Shown in pieces: positions 19,072 to 27,620 of a stretch of 64,000 nt of DNA. The stretch's first letter is position 1, and every line of letters starts with the position of its first letter. The stretch comes from Anaplasmataceae bacterium AB001_6 (GTDB taxonomy: Bacteria > Pseudomonadota > Alphaproteobacteria > Rickettsiales > Anaplasmataceae): NCBI GenBank assembly GCA_020002265.1, contig CP048228.1, positions 682,001 through 746,000 of the forward strand, in the 5' to 3' direction. A program made the position numbers and the translations under genes. Below the pieces are notes generated by a model. That model had not been told where the DNA came from. It was given only the letters and a program-made list of their open reading frames with translations, and made no database searches.

Positions 19072-19650
19072 TTAGATATCGCCACCGGAAACTATAACGG
19101 AAGCGTGACGCAAAATTCTCTCTCCTAATCTATAACCAGGACGCAATATTTCTATCACAGAATTATCAGGCATTTCAGGATCTTTTTCCAATTTAATTGC
19201 CTTATGTAAATTAGGATCAAAAGCAGATCCAATATCAGGGTTTATAATTTCTATTCCATACTTCTTAAGTAAATCATCGAACAACCCTAGAGTCATTTTT
19301 GCTCCCTTAATGAAATTAAATAATTTATCATCTTGAGCATAATCATCTTCATTGATAAGAGAGATCACGCTAGCAAAATTTTCAACTACATTCATCAAAT
19401 CAACGGAAAAATTAGAGACAGCAAATTTTTCCTTTTTTTTCATTTCTTCATCTTTTCTAACAGACAAAGAGTCAAGCTGTTTCTTGTGTTCATCCTCTAC
19501 AGAGCGAACATAATTACTTATAACATTCAATTTTCGTTTTAAATTATCGATTTCTATTGTTTTGCTTCTGATATTTTTTTGCAGATCTTCAATATTAACC
19601 TGCTCTTTTTCATCCTCTTTAAATTCCACTTCTTTTTCATTCTCTGCCAT
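19072..19650 (-). CDS. grpE: DnaK nucleotide-exchange factor GrpE
   Basis: 192 aa from the ATG at 19650, chosen because AAAGAGG stands six bases before it; the open frame continues to 19758 but that extension looks like translated leader. An acidic N-terminus is followed by a long coiled coil (about 20-80) and the beta-wing domain with LGLFDDLLKKYGIEIINP, FDPNLHKAIK and PGYRLGERILRHASVIVS. GrpE releases ADP from DnaK. dnaK/dnaJ are not nearby. I did not find a heat-shock promoter here comparable with that of groES. Confidence 0.95.
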   Translation of the reverse strand: MAENEKEVEFKEDEKEQVNIEDLQKNIRSKTIEIDNLKRKLNVISNYVRSVEDEHKKQLDSLSVRKDEEMKKKEKFAVSNFSVDLMNVVENFASVISLINEDDYAQDDKLFNFIKGAKMTLGLFDDLLKKYGIEIINPDIGSAFDPNLHKAIKLEKDPEMPDNSVIEILRPGYRLGERILRHASVIVSGGDI

Positions 19651-19887
19651 TTTTTCCTCTTTTTGCTCAGAATCTACAGATCTATTAAATACAGTCATTA
19701 TAAAATAAAAGATTATAAAGGAGTGAACAATTATATCACTGATTGTAAAATATCTCAAATAAACAATCTTAATATTCTGATAAATACTAACAACATCAAA
19801 AATATATTACAAAGCAATTATTATTTTTTTAAATAAAATATTGTTTAATTCACTTATCTATGAAACAGGTTTACTAATCTCAATAAA

Positions 19888-20586
19888 ATGTCATACGATA
19901 CTGATTTAGAAACTAACAATATTCCTCCTATAAAATTGGACGAGGACAGATATTATGCAGAGGCATTAAAATGGTATCACAAGAAATATATATCTGTTTT
20001 ATGGGAATTAAACTATCTATTTTATATTTTATGTATAGCATTTTTCATAATATTTTTATTATACTTATCTTTAAAAAAATTTATGCCTATTGCAGAAAAA
20101 GTACCATTTAAAATATATAGATCATACGAAAATACAGATGATCAAACAAAATTAATAAAATTAAAATCGGATAATACAAAAATAGGAGTACAAAATGCTA
20201 TAGCAAGATATCTCATCGAAAACTATGTAACCCAAAGGGAAAATTATTCTATAAACAATCTAGAAAATCAGGAAAACTATATTAGAAATAATTCTTCTTA
20301 TCAAGTTTTCAAAGAATTTATTGATCAAATGAATATTCAAAATAGAGATTCTCCTATTATAAAATATAAACAGAACACAGTAAAAACGAATATTCTTAAT
20401 ATTGAAATAAAAAATCTAAATAGTATAAATTCAAGTGCATTGCTAGATATAAAAAAAAGTATCAGCAATAACCAAGATCATTGGGATACTATATATGTAC
20501 AATACCAATTGTCTGACATAAATTTGGCATATAAAAATAATGTACCTTTAGAATTTCTGGTAATAAACTATGAAGTGCTATCTTAA
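19888..20586 (+). CDS. virB8: Type IV secretion system protein VirB8
   Basis: 232 aa bitopic inner-membrane protein. Residues 1-40 are cytosolic with the conserved A-L-K-W-Y-H-K-K-Y stretch typical of Rickettsiales VirB8, then one membrane helix (about 42-63), then the NTF2-like periplasmic domain ending YVQYQLSDIN...PLEFLVINYEV. VirB8 is a core scaffold of the secretion channel. It overlaps virB9 by 17 bases, so the two are translated together. No virB10, virB11 or virD4 follows, which fits the duplicated, dispersed virB8/virB9 copies known from Rickettsiales. Confidence 0.9.
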   Translation: MSYDTDLETNNIPPIKLDEDRYYAEALKWYHKKYISVLWELNYLFYILCIAFFIIFLLYLSLKKFMPIAEKVPFKIYRSYENTDDQTKLIKLKSDNTKIGVQNAIARYLIENYVTQRENYSINNLENQENYIRNNSSYQVFKEFIDQMNIQNRDSPIIKYKQNTVKTNILNIEIKNLNSINSSALLDIKKSISNNQDHWDTIYVQYQLSDINLAYKNNVPLEFLVINYEVLS

Positions 20587-21406
20587 ACTAATACTATTAA
20601 TTACTACTTTATTTTTTAATATCAGTTTAGCATATTCAGAAATTCCAGTGAATCAAAAAGGAACTAATATGATTTCTTTGGCAGTGAGGAACGTGCCGCG
20701 TAACGTTCATATAAAACATGTTCTATATAAAGAAAACACGCTATATGAATATATAGGTTACTACGGAGTCGCAACTATAATAAATTTCGACAAAAATGAG
20801 GAAATAGTAAATCTTATTATGGGAGATACAACAGCATGGCAATTTCATAATTTAGGAAATAAATTACTTTTAAAACCAATAGGAGAGCCAGAAATAGCAA
20901 CAACAAACGCAATCATATATACAAATAAAAATAGAACGTATCATATTATGATGCAAGCAGAAGAACCCAATAATATATATGATAGATCCATACCTTTTGA
21001 GATAAAATTCATATACAACGATAATGATACATTGGATGTGAAGAGAATCAGCGATATGAATTCAAAGTTATATAAAGTTAACATAGCAGATTTTGAGTAC
21101 ATAAATTTTGAATACACAGTATCTGGAAATAACTTAATAAAACCTCTAAGGGTATTTGATGATAGGCAATTCACATATTTTAAATTTTATGACATCAACG
21201 GTGATATCCCAGCAATATTTTCTGTTGATGATGACGGATATGAAGCATTAATCAATTTTAAAATACAAGATGATTATATAGTAGTAGATAGAGTTGTATC
21301 AAGATTCACTCTTAGACACGGCACCAAACATGCCTGTGTCTTTAATGAAGCAATGCCTTATTCTTATATCAGAGAAAGAGATGATGAAGCAACAAACATA
21401 CAATAA
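20570..21406 (+). CDS. virB9: Type IV secretion system protein VirB9
   Basis: 278 aa. A signal peptide (about residues 1-22, ending SLAYS) leads into the N-terminal VirB9 domain with the NVPRNVHIKHVLYKENTLYEYIGY segment that meets VirB10, then DTTAWQF, and a C-terminal beta domain with VSRFTLRHG. VirB9 forms the outer ring of the secretion core with VirB7 and VirB10. The short tail after the last beta region lacks the Pro-rich extension some copies have. Translationally linked to virB8. Confidence 0.88.
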   Translation: MKCYLKLILLITTLFFNISLAYSEIPVNQKGTNMISLAVRNVPRNVHIKHVLYKENTLYEYIGYYGVATIINFDKNEEIVNLIMGDTTAWQFHNLGNKLLLKPIGEPEIATTNAIIYTNKNRTYHIMMQAEEPNNIYDRSIPFEIKFIYNDNDTLDVKRISDMNSKLYKVNIADFEYINFEYTVSGNNLIKPLRVFDDRQFTYFKFYDINGDIPAIFSVDDDGYEALINFKIQDDYIVVDRVVSRFTLRHGTKHACVFNEAMPYSYIRERDDEATNIQ

Positions 21407-21415
21407 ATAGAAATT

Positions 21416-21877
21416 CTATTTTTTTTGTAAAGCGATCTGCTTTATTCTATTTTCAAATAAATCAATAATTTCCCTTTGAGCTTTATGATAAACTTGCTTT
21501 AATAAAATATGCAGCAACTTATTGCTAAATTCAAATTCTACCTTTATTGATATCTTTGTTTTTTCTTTATCAAGTGGCAATATTTCCCAAAGAGTATAAA
21601 GATATTTAAAAGCACCATCAAAAGATTTGATCTCAATAAAACACTTTTTATCATTTTCAGGCCTTTGGAATTTAATATGTGAAGTATAAGAAGACCTTAT
21701 TTTTTTAAAAACAACGCTAACATGTGCATCTATTGTGTCACCTTTTTTATTTAGAATGCTAACGGATTTACACCATCTTAAAAATTCTGGATATTTATTA
21801 ATATCTAATATGACATCAAACAGCAACTCTGAATCAAAAGGTAAGGTTTTACTATCTTGAAAACAAACTCTAGACAT
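21416..21877 (-). CDS. RatA/COQ10-like START-domain protein
   Basis: 153 aa from the ATG at 21877 (MSRVCFQDSK), which matches the family start; an in-frame ATG at 21895 is possible. The polyketide cyclase/START pattern is clear: LPFDSELLFDVILDINKYPEFLRWCKSV at the N-terminus, and the long closing helix with LLKQVYHKAQREIIDLFENR. Relatives bind ubiquinone (COQ10) or, in E. coli, act on ribosome subunit joining (RatA). For an oxidative bacterium the quinone-binding role is the simpler guess. It overlaps the mutS stop by eight bases, so it is co-translated with mutS. Confidence 0.82.
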   Translation of the reverse strand: MSRVCFQDSKTLPFDSELLFDVILDINKYPEFLRWCKSVSILNKKGDTIDAHVSVVFKKIRSSYTSHIKFQRPENDKKCFIEIKSFDGAFKYLYTLWEILPLDKEKTKISIKVEFEFSNKLLHILLKQVYHKAQREIIDLFENRIKQIALQKK

Positions 21878-24302
21878 CTGATTTACAATGTTCATTAGAA
21901 CGCAAAAAATGACATGCCCTAGATATAACACTTTCTGGTAATCCAGCAATTTTTGCAACAGCTATTCCATATGAATCACTAGATACGCCCTGTAATATTT
22001 TGTAATTAAAAACAATTTTTCCCTCTATATCATCAACTTCCATGAAATAATTTTTCATGGAAGGCAAAGTATCTTCTAAATCACTTAATTCATGGTAATG
22101 AGTTGCAAATATAGATCTACATTTATTATTATCGTGTAAATATTCAATTACTGCAGCTGCTATTGCAACACCATCTCGTAAAGAAGTTCCCCTACCTATT
22201 TCATCTAGAATAACAAACGATCTATCAGTAGCTCCATTGATTATGGAAGCTGTTTCTTCCATTTCAACCATAAAAGTAGATTTTCCACCTTGTAAATTAT
22301 CAGATGATCCTACACGGCTAAAGATCTTATCCACTAATCCAATTTTGGCATAAGAAGCGGGAATAAAACAACCAATATGAGAAAAAATTATTATTATAGC
22401 ATTTTGTCTCAAAAATGTACTTTTACCTGCCATGTTAGGACCTGTTAATAAGTACATTTTACATTCTTCATTTAATGTTAAATCATTTGGAATGAACTTT
22501 CCTCCCATATCTATAACTGGATGTCTTCCATTTTTTATTATCAAATCTCTACTTTCATCTATTACAGGTCTACAGTAATTAAAACCAGTCGATATTTCAG
22601 TAAAAGATAATATAACATCCAACATAGAAACAGCTTTAGCAATTTCTAATAATTCTTGAGAAAATTCTCTTATTTTTTGAAAAATAGAATTTAATATATC
22701 TTTTTCTATCGCATCATAAGACGTTTCTGCAGTAACTATCTTATTTTCCAGATCCATTAGTTCAATCGTAGTATATCTATTAGCTGATCTTAAACTTTGT
22801 TTATATATAAAAATATCATCATTAACGTTAATATTGCTTGGAACTTCTATATAATAACCAATTAAATTATTTGAAGATATCTTCAATTTAGGGCACGACA
22901 ATGCAACTCGATATTTATCAACAAGATCACTAATTAATTTATCAGCATTTAATCTAATTTCACTTAATTCACGTAATTTTGCACTAAAAGATATTTTAAT
23001 ATATCCACTTTCATCTTTTTTAAATTCCCTATCAACTAAAGCGTCTTCAAGAATACAATACAGATCATAATCTGTATTAAGGTTAGTTGAAATATCATTG
23101 AATAATTGTAAATCTTTAATGTTTGATAATTTTTTAAAAATCTTATTCATTAATAGCAAAGATTTTTTTATTATTAAAAGATCTCTTGAGCAGCTATTTT
23201 TTAAGCATATTCTTGTAACTGCTCTTTCCAGATCTGGAAAGAGAGAGATCACTCTAATTAACTCAAAGAACAGTGTATCATTCTTGATTAAGAACTCTAC
23301 TGCATCTAGCCTATTATTAATTTTTTTTATTGATTGTAAAGGAAAAGATAGTATGTTTTTAAACATTCTACTCCCACCACTGGTTAAAGTTTTATCTATT
23401 TTATGGCAGAGGCTATTTATTGTTTTATTATCATTTGTCTTAAACAATTCAAGACTTTTAATTACTGAAGAATCAATGAAAACATAATCAGATTTGGACT
23501 GTACAGAGGGTCTAGAAAGCATACCAGATTCTAACATTCCAGATTGAGTATAAGATATATAATCAACAAGAACACCACAAACTGCTATTAAATCACAATT
23601 ATAAAAATTCAATGTTTTCACATCATTTACACAATAATACTCCATAAGTATTTTTTTATTTCTATCGTGTGCAAAAACATTATTGGCAAAAGAATTAACA
23701 ACCGTTCCGCTGTTAGAAAATTTTTTCTGAAGAACTTCATCTTCTATCAAAAAAGTAGGAATCAAAACTTCTGAAGGATTGATATTTAGAAGATATGAGA
23801 AAAAATTTGAATCTGATAAAGAAGCGCATTTGAATTCTCTTGTAGTAAAATCAATCCATGCAGCAACCCAAATATCATCTCTTTTAGAAATGGACATTAT
23901 ATAGTTATTAAATCGTCCATCTAAAAAATTCTCATTTATTAATGTGCCTTTTGTAACAACACGTACTACTTTTCTGGATATAACGGCAGAATTTCCTCTC
24001 TTTTTTGCATCATCAGCTGATTCTATCTGCTCACATATAGCAACTTTAAATCCTGATTCCACCAACTTATTTATGCGATTTTCTGCACTATGAAAAGGGA
24101 CACCACTCATAGGGATATCGCATCCTTCATACCTTCCCCTCGAAGTTAGAACAATATCTAATTCTCGCGCAGCTATTTTTGCATCTTCGAAAAAAAGTTC
24201 ATAAAAATCACCCATCCGATAAAACAATAGGCAATCTGAATAATTGCGTTTTATATCCAAATACTGTTTTAAAGAAGGAGTTACTTTGAAACCAGAAACC
24301 AT
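21870..24302 (-). CDS. mutS: DNA mismatch repair protein MutS
   Basis: 810 aa mismatch-recognition ATPase. N-terminal reader motif FYRMGDFYELFFEDA (Phe-x-Glu) near residue 28; connector, lever and clamp regions; ATPase with Walker A TGPNMAGKSTFL near 625, Walker B VILDEIGRGTS and ATHYHEL. Family ATPase is full length; the tail needed for tetramer formation in E. coli is largely absent, as is common in small genomes. mutL is not in this window. Confidence 0.97.
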   Translation of the reverse strand: MVSGFKVTPSLKQYLDIKRNYSDCLLFYRMGDFYELFFEDAKIAARELDIVLTSRGRYEGCDIPMSGVPFHSAENRINKLVESGFKVAICEQIESADDAKKRGNSAVISRKVVRVVTKGTLINENFLDGRFNNYIMSISKRDDIWVAAWIDFTTREFKCASLSDSNFFSYLLNINPSEVLIPTFLIEDEVLQKKFSNSGTVVNSFANNVFAHDRNKKILMEYYCVNDVKTLNFYNCDLIAVCGVLVDYISYTQSGMLESGMLSRPSVQSKSDYVFIDSSVIKSLELFKTNDNKTINSLCHKIDKTLTSGGSRMFKNILSFPLQSIKKINNRLDAVEFLIKNDTLFFELIRVISLFPDLERAVTRICLKNSCSRDLLIIKKSLLLMNKIFKKLSNIKDLQLFNDISTNLNTDYDLYCILEDALVDREFKKDESGYIKISFSAKLRELSEIRLNADKLISDLVDKYRVALSCPKLKISSNNLIGYYIEVPSNINVNDDIFIYKQSLRSANRYTTIELMDLENKIVTAETSYDAIEKDILNSIFQKIREFSQELLEIAKAVSMLDVILSFTEISTGFNYCRPVIDESRDLIIKNGRHPVIDMGGKFIPNDLTLNEECKMYLLTGPNMAGKSTFLRQNAIIIIFSHIGCFIPASYAKIGLVDKIFSRVGSSDNLQGGKSTFMVEMEETASIINGATDRSFVILDEIGRGTSLRDGVAIAAAVIEYLHDNNKCRSIFATHYHELSDLEDTLPSMKNYFMEVDDIEGKIVFNYKILQGVSSDSYGIAVAKIAGLPESVISRACHFLRSNEHCKSDV

Positions 24303-24333
24303 TTACAGAATAAAAACTAAAAGACAAATAATC

Positions 24334-24525
24334 TCATCCCAAAGACTCCACTGCATCGAATTTACAATCTTTCAAAAAATTGTGTTGCAAAACATGTTGA
24401 CCGTCTAATTTATCAATCAAAAGACGATCTTCATAGTCATAAATATAGGATTTTCTTATATTATCCAAAACACACACCACAAGAAGACAAAAGAAAAAGC
24501 AATCAAAGTAAAACAACAGATCCAA
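24334..24525 (-). CDS. Possible small membrane protein, unknown
   Basis: 63 codons between tRNA-Asp and mutS. A Phe/Leu/Cys/Val-rich segment (about 2-20) could be a membrane helix; the remainder is charged. The only available start near the end is a TTG directly abutting the tRNA 3' end, and there is no Shine-Dalgarno sequence, so this may be untranslated spacer. Listed because it otherwise leaves 220 bases unexplained. Confidence 0.25.
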   Translation of the reverse strand: MDLLFYFDCFFFCLLVVCVLDNIRKSYIYDYEDRLLIDKLDGQHVLQHNFLKDCKFDAVESLG

Positions 24526-24602
24526 TGGCGGGAACGACGAGTCTCGATCTCGCGACCTCCGGCGTGACAGGCCAGCGCTCTAACCAGCTGAGCTACGCCC
24601 CC
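24526..24602 (-). tRNA. tRNA-Asp (GTC)
   Basis: 77 bases with encoded CCA. Acceptor GGGGGCG/CGTTCCC (two G-T pairs), D arm GCTC/GAGC, anticodon stem CTGGC/GCCGG around CTGTCAC (anticodon GTC), T stem GCGAG/CTCGT, discriminator G. As in the tRNA-Gly of this window the T loop begins with A (ATCGAGA). Confidence 0.95.
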
Positions 24603-24603
24603 G

Positions 24604-24655
24604 AAAAAATTGTGCCCTTTTGTTTATCACCTTCACGTTACCCCAAAAGGGTAAC
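24604..24655 (-). terminator. Terminator-like hairpin with a competing hairpin, era to tRNA-Asp
   Basis: On the minus-strand RNA, CCCTTTTG (24651-24644) can pair with CAAAAGGG (24622-24615), followed by CACAA and six Ts ending right before the tRNA. An alternative hairpin, GTTACCC (24655-24649) with GGGTAAC (24643-24637), uses part of the same bases, so the two structures exclude each other. Confidence 0.5.
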
Positions 24656-24709
24656 ACAGTTTCAACTTTTGTCAAAGCAATTGTATACAATATTTGCACA
24701 AGAAACAAA

Positions 24710-25600
24710 TTAATTATAAATATTTGATAAAATATTATCGTCTTCAAACCAATTATAATGAACTTTAACATATATAATGACTTTAACATTTGTTTTTAGC
24801 ATTTTACTGAGTTCGTATTCAATGCTTTTTCTGATGACCGCTATCTTACTACCACTCTTTCCTATAATTATTTTTTTGTGATTTTCCTTCAAAACGTATA
24901 AAGTCTGGTTAATTACTATACAACCATTTTGAGATTTCACTATTTTCTCATTTTCAACAACAATAGAATAAGGTATTTCCTGATTCAAAGCTTGAAAAAA
25001 TTTCTCTCTAGATACTTCTTTAATGCGATAATCCAAAGAAGCATCAGTTATTTTATCTTCAGGATATTTCCATTCAGATACATAAGATATTTTCTCCAAA
25101 TAATCTAATATAGAATCTATAAACATATTCTTATATGCAGAAATCATAAAAAATTCTTGGAAATCACGAAGTTCTTTTAGATCTTTTAACAAAAGCAGTA
25201 AATTTTTTTTTGGAATTAAATCAATCTTATTAATCACAACAAAGCACTTTACATCAAAATTTTTCAATTTGTCAACAATGTTAATAACATTAGACGTGAT
25301 ACCTTTGCTGGCATCAACCATAACCATCACAACATCAACATCTGAAACTCCACTCCATGCATTGGTTAATATAATTCTCTCAAGAGTTCTTTTTGCTACA
25401 AAAACTCCAGGGTTATCAACAAATACTATTTGAGTATTCTTATAATTTTTTATGATCTGCAAACTTGACCTTGTAGTTTGTACTTTGTTAGTTACAGCAG
25501 AAACTTTAATTTTCATAACTGCATTAACAAAAGTAGACTTACCAACATTAGATGGTCCTATAATACCAACTTTTATGAATTTTCTTTTATCACTATTCAC
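24710..25600 (-). CDS. era: GTPase Era, 16S rRNA maturation and 30S assembly
   Basis: 296 aa from a GTG at 25600, preferred because the family starts about ten residues before the P-loop; an in-frame TTG at 25648 would overlap ygfZ. G1 is GPSNVGKST, G2 region TTRS, G3 DNPG (usually DTPG), G4 NKID; the C-terminal KH domain carries IIIGKSGSKI, which binds the 3' end of 16S rRNA. Gene order ygfZ-era is probably one unit. G3 Asn for Thr is a modest deviation. Confidence 0.93.
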   Translation of the reverse strand: MNSDKRKFIKVGIIGPSNVGKSTFVNAVMKIKVSAVTNKVQTTRSSLQIIKNYKNTQIVFVDNPGVFVAKRTLERIILTNAWSGVSDVDVVMVMVDASKGITSNVINIVDKLKNFDVKCFVVINKIDLIPKKNLLLLLKDLKELRDFQEFFMISAYKNMFIDSILDYLEKISYVSEWKYPEDKITDASLDYRIKEVSREKFFQALNQEIPYSIVVENEKIVKSQNGCIVINQTLYVLKENHKKIIIGKSGSKIAVIRKSIEYELSKMLKTNVKVIIYVKVHYNWFEDDNILSNIYN

Positions 25601-25626
25601 AAACCAATCTCTATCGCAAAAAATAA

Positions 25627-26472
25627 CTAATCCAAAGCCAAGGTACAATTATCAAACAATATTGTATCTTTATCTTTACACAAAAATCTATCTATAAAAA
25701 CAAACGCATAATTTTTACGAAAAAACATCACTTTACCAACTTTTTGTTCTTTCATATAAAGATTTGTTATTGTATTATCAACACAATTATCTAGCACTTT
25801 CATTACCTTGATGTCATATTTACTGACACCATTTTTCATTTTTCTTATTCTAGATACTACTTCTTGACCTACGTAACATCCTTTATTTTCTTCCACATAG
25901 CGTTCAAATGAACAATCAAAAACATGGTATCCTTCTATCTCTTTCCTACCTTCAGGTAAAAGATTTTTCAATCTTAGATCTAAATAATCTTCATATGTTC
26001 GATTACATTTTATCATTCTAGATGAATAAATACGACAACCTAAATTATTCAATCTAGGATCATTAAACACTAAATCTTCATCATGAAAATCACACTCTTC
26101 ATTATAGAATAAAAAATAGACTTTCAAATCTATTTTAATAATATCAACGTTATAGCTTAAGCAATATTTTTTGAGTAAATCAAAAAATTCAATTTCAAAC
26201 TTTTTTTCATATTCTATCAAAAAGCAATCATCAACCAAAGATATGAAAATATCATATTGCATACGTCCTTTCACATCTAAAATCAAAGTATAAACTATGC
26301 AAGATTGATCCAAATTATCGATATTATTAGTTATTAAATTTTGTAAAAAACATCTTGTATCTTTTCCAGTTAATAATATCAATCCTCTTTTATTTGAAAT
26401 ATTTAGCACAATCAAACAGCAGTTGTAGCATTTATCACTTTTGATGATACCATGCTTGATAACTCTAAACAA
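25627..26472 (-). CDS. ygfZ: Folate-binding YgfZ/GcvT-like protein (Fe-S cluster maintenance)
   Basis: 281 aa. The family signature K-G-C-[YF]-x-G-Q-E is present as KGCYVGQEVVSR, with its redox-linked cysteine. The N-terminal part carries LLTGKDTRCFLQNLITN, the aminomethyltransferase-like folate domain. YgfZ/IscA-partner proteins support [4Fe-4S] enzymes such as radical-SAM enzymes; LipA in this window would be a likely client. Start ATG at 26472. Confidence 0.85.
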   Translation of the reverse strand: MFRVIKHGIIKSDKCYNCCLIVLNISNKRGLILLTGKDTRCFLQNLITNNIDNLDQSCIVYTLILDVKGRMQYDIFISLVDDCFLIEYEKKFEIEFFDLLKKYCLSYNVDIIKIDLKVYFLFYNEECDFHDEDLVFNDPRLNNLGCRIYSSRMIKCNRTYEDYLDLRLKNLLPEGRKEIEGYHVFDCSFERYVEENKGCYVGQEVVSRIRKMKNGVSKYDIKVMKVLDNCVDNTITNLYMKEQKVGKVMFFRKNYAFVFIDRFLCKDKDTILFDNCTLALD

Positions 26473-26542
26473 CTTTGAATTTAATATGCATGTTTAAAAA
26501 AAAATATTTTATAAAGCAAATGATATATTATAAATATTAGTG

Positions 26543-26548
26543 TATAAT
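26543..26548 (+). promoter_or_regulatory. -10 element of tRNA-His
   Basis: TATAAT 26 bases before the tRNA 5' end; no convincing -35 element. Confidence 0.4.
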
Positions 26549-26573
26549 TAGTGCCATTTAAGTATTTAGTTAT

Positions 26574-26650
26574 GGCGGACGTAGCTCAGTTGGTAGAGCG
26601 TCAGTTTGTGGCACTGGATGTCGCCAGTTCGATCCTGGTCGTTCGCCCCA
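26574..26650 (+). tRNA. tRNA-His (GTG)
   Basis: 77 bases including an encoded G at -1 and the CCA. Acceptor GCGGACG/CGTTCGC, D arm GCTC/GAGC, anticodon loop TTGTGGC (anticodon GTG) on TCAGT/ACTGG, T stem GCCAG/CTGGT with normal loop TTCGATC. Discriminator C73 can pair with G-1, the standard bacterial histidine identity pair, which some alphaproteobacteria have lost. Confidence 0.95.
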
Positions 26651-26729
26651 TTTAATTGATATCGTTTACTTTTTCTTTACGTCGATGTAATAGCATTTGG
26701 ACGTTGTTATAATCAAACAAAAAAGATTT

Positions 26730-27479
26730 ATGGTATCAAATGATTTGTACATAAATGTTTCAACGCAAATAAAAAATACTGATGCTGTTGATGTTGTATC
26801 GAATAATCTAGCGAATTCTTCCACCCCTGGTTTTAAAGGAGATAAATCAGCTTTTGTAGAATTGATATCAAAAAAGAATCCAGAGATATCGTATGGAGTA
26901 CATGCCGGCATATATACAAATAACAGAACTGGGGGAATGCAACATACTGGTAATCCGTTAGATCTAGCATTAGAAAGTAACAATATGTTCTTTGCTTTTA
27001 TAACTGATGCAGGAGCAATGTATAGTAGAAATGGTAGATTAAAACTGGATGCAGATGGCACATTGGTATCTGCAGCAACAGAGTTACCAATTATGAATGC
27101 TAATGCTGAATCGATTAAAATAGTGCTTGCTGATGGACCAATTACTATCTCCTCTGATGGAGAAATATTACAAAGTTTAAATAATGGAGCACAAGATGAA
27201 AATACAATAATAGATAAAATATCTATTTTTGAAACTCAAGATAAAATGAAAAAGACAGGAGATAACCTTCTGACACCCGAAGGAGATATAAATATCACTG
27301 ACAAATCAAACATTTTGCGTATAGGATATGTAGAAGAATCAAATATATCACCAATATTGGAAAGCAAATATATGTTGGATTATTCTAGAGAACTGGAAAT
27401 AGCAAATAATTTGGTAAAACAATCCAATAATATGAGCGAATTAGCGATAAAAAATATTATTTCTTATAATCAAAAATAA
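26730..27479 (+). CDS. flgF: Flagellar basal-body rod protein FlgF
   Basis: 249 aa from the ATG at 26730 (a frame extension upstream begins at a non-ATG codon at 26697). The N-terminal rod-protein motif is DVVSNNLANSSTPGFKG and the C-terminal helix is SRELEIANNLVKQSNNMSE, both typical of rod/hook proteins. Length about 250 and the single-domain middle part with GNPLDLALES...FF identify FlgF (proximal rod) rather than FlgG (about 260 with a different core) or FlgE. It stands alone between tRNA-His and unrelated genes, showing that the flagellar genes are dispersed here. Confidence 0.85.
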   Translation: MVSNDLYINVSTQIKNTDAVDVVSNNLANSSTPGFKGDKSAFVELISKKNPEISYGVHAGIYTNNRTGGMQHTGNPLDLALESNNMFFAFITDAGAMYSRNGRLKLDADGTLVSAATELPIMNANAESIKIVLADGPITISSDGEILQSLNNGAQDENTIIDKISIFETQDKMKKTGDNLLTPEGDINITDKSNILRIGYVEESNISPILESKYMLDYSRELEIANNLVKQSNNMSELAIKNIISYNQK

Positions 27480-27542
27480 AAATCAAGAAAAGATATTATA
27501 AAAATAAACTTACCAAATATATTAAAATAAGTCATTATTATT

Positions 27543-27573
27543 TTGATTTATTAATTAATATTCCTTTTATAAT
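27543..27573 (+). promoter_or_regulatory. Candidate promoter of the tandem-repeat protein gene
   Basis: TTGATT at 27543-27548 and TATAAT at 27568-27573, spacer 19, ending 48 bases before the ATG. Confidence 0.4.
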
Positions 27574-27589
27574 AGAATATTATTAAGTA

Positions 27590-27620
27590 ATAATTTTATT
27601 TTTTAGGGGAAAAAATAATT
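27590..27620 (+). promoter_or_regulatory. Shared AGGGGA leader, copy 1
   Basis: A TAATTTTATTTT tract followed by TTAGGGGAAAA and then the ATG. The AGGGGA is a strong purine Shine-Dalgarno sequence, unlike the weak ones of most genes here, and nearly the same leader recurs before the gene at 28584. Confidence 0.65.

Noticed and set aside
19651-19758. N-terminal extension of grpE with a hydrophobic start resembling a membrane anchor
   Set aside because: The ATG at 19650 has AAAGAGG six bases upstream and gives the normal soluble GrpE; the extension has no support.
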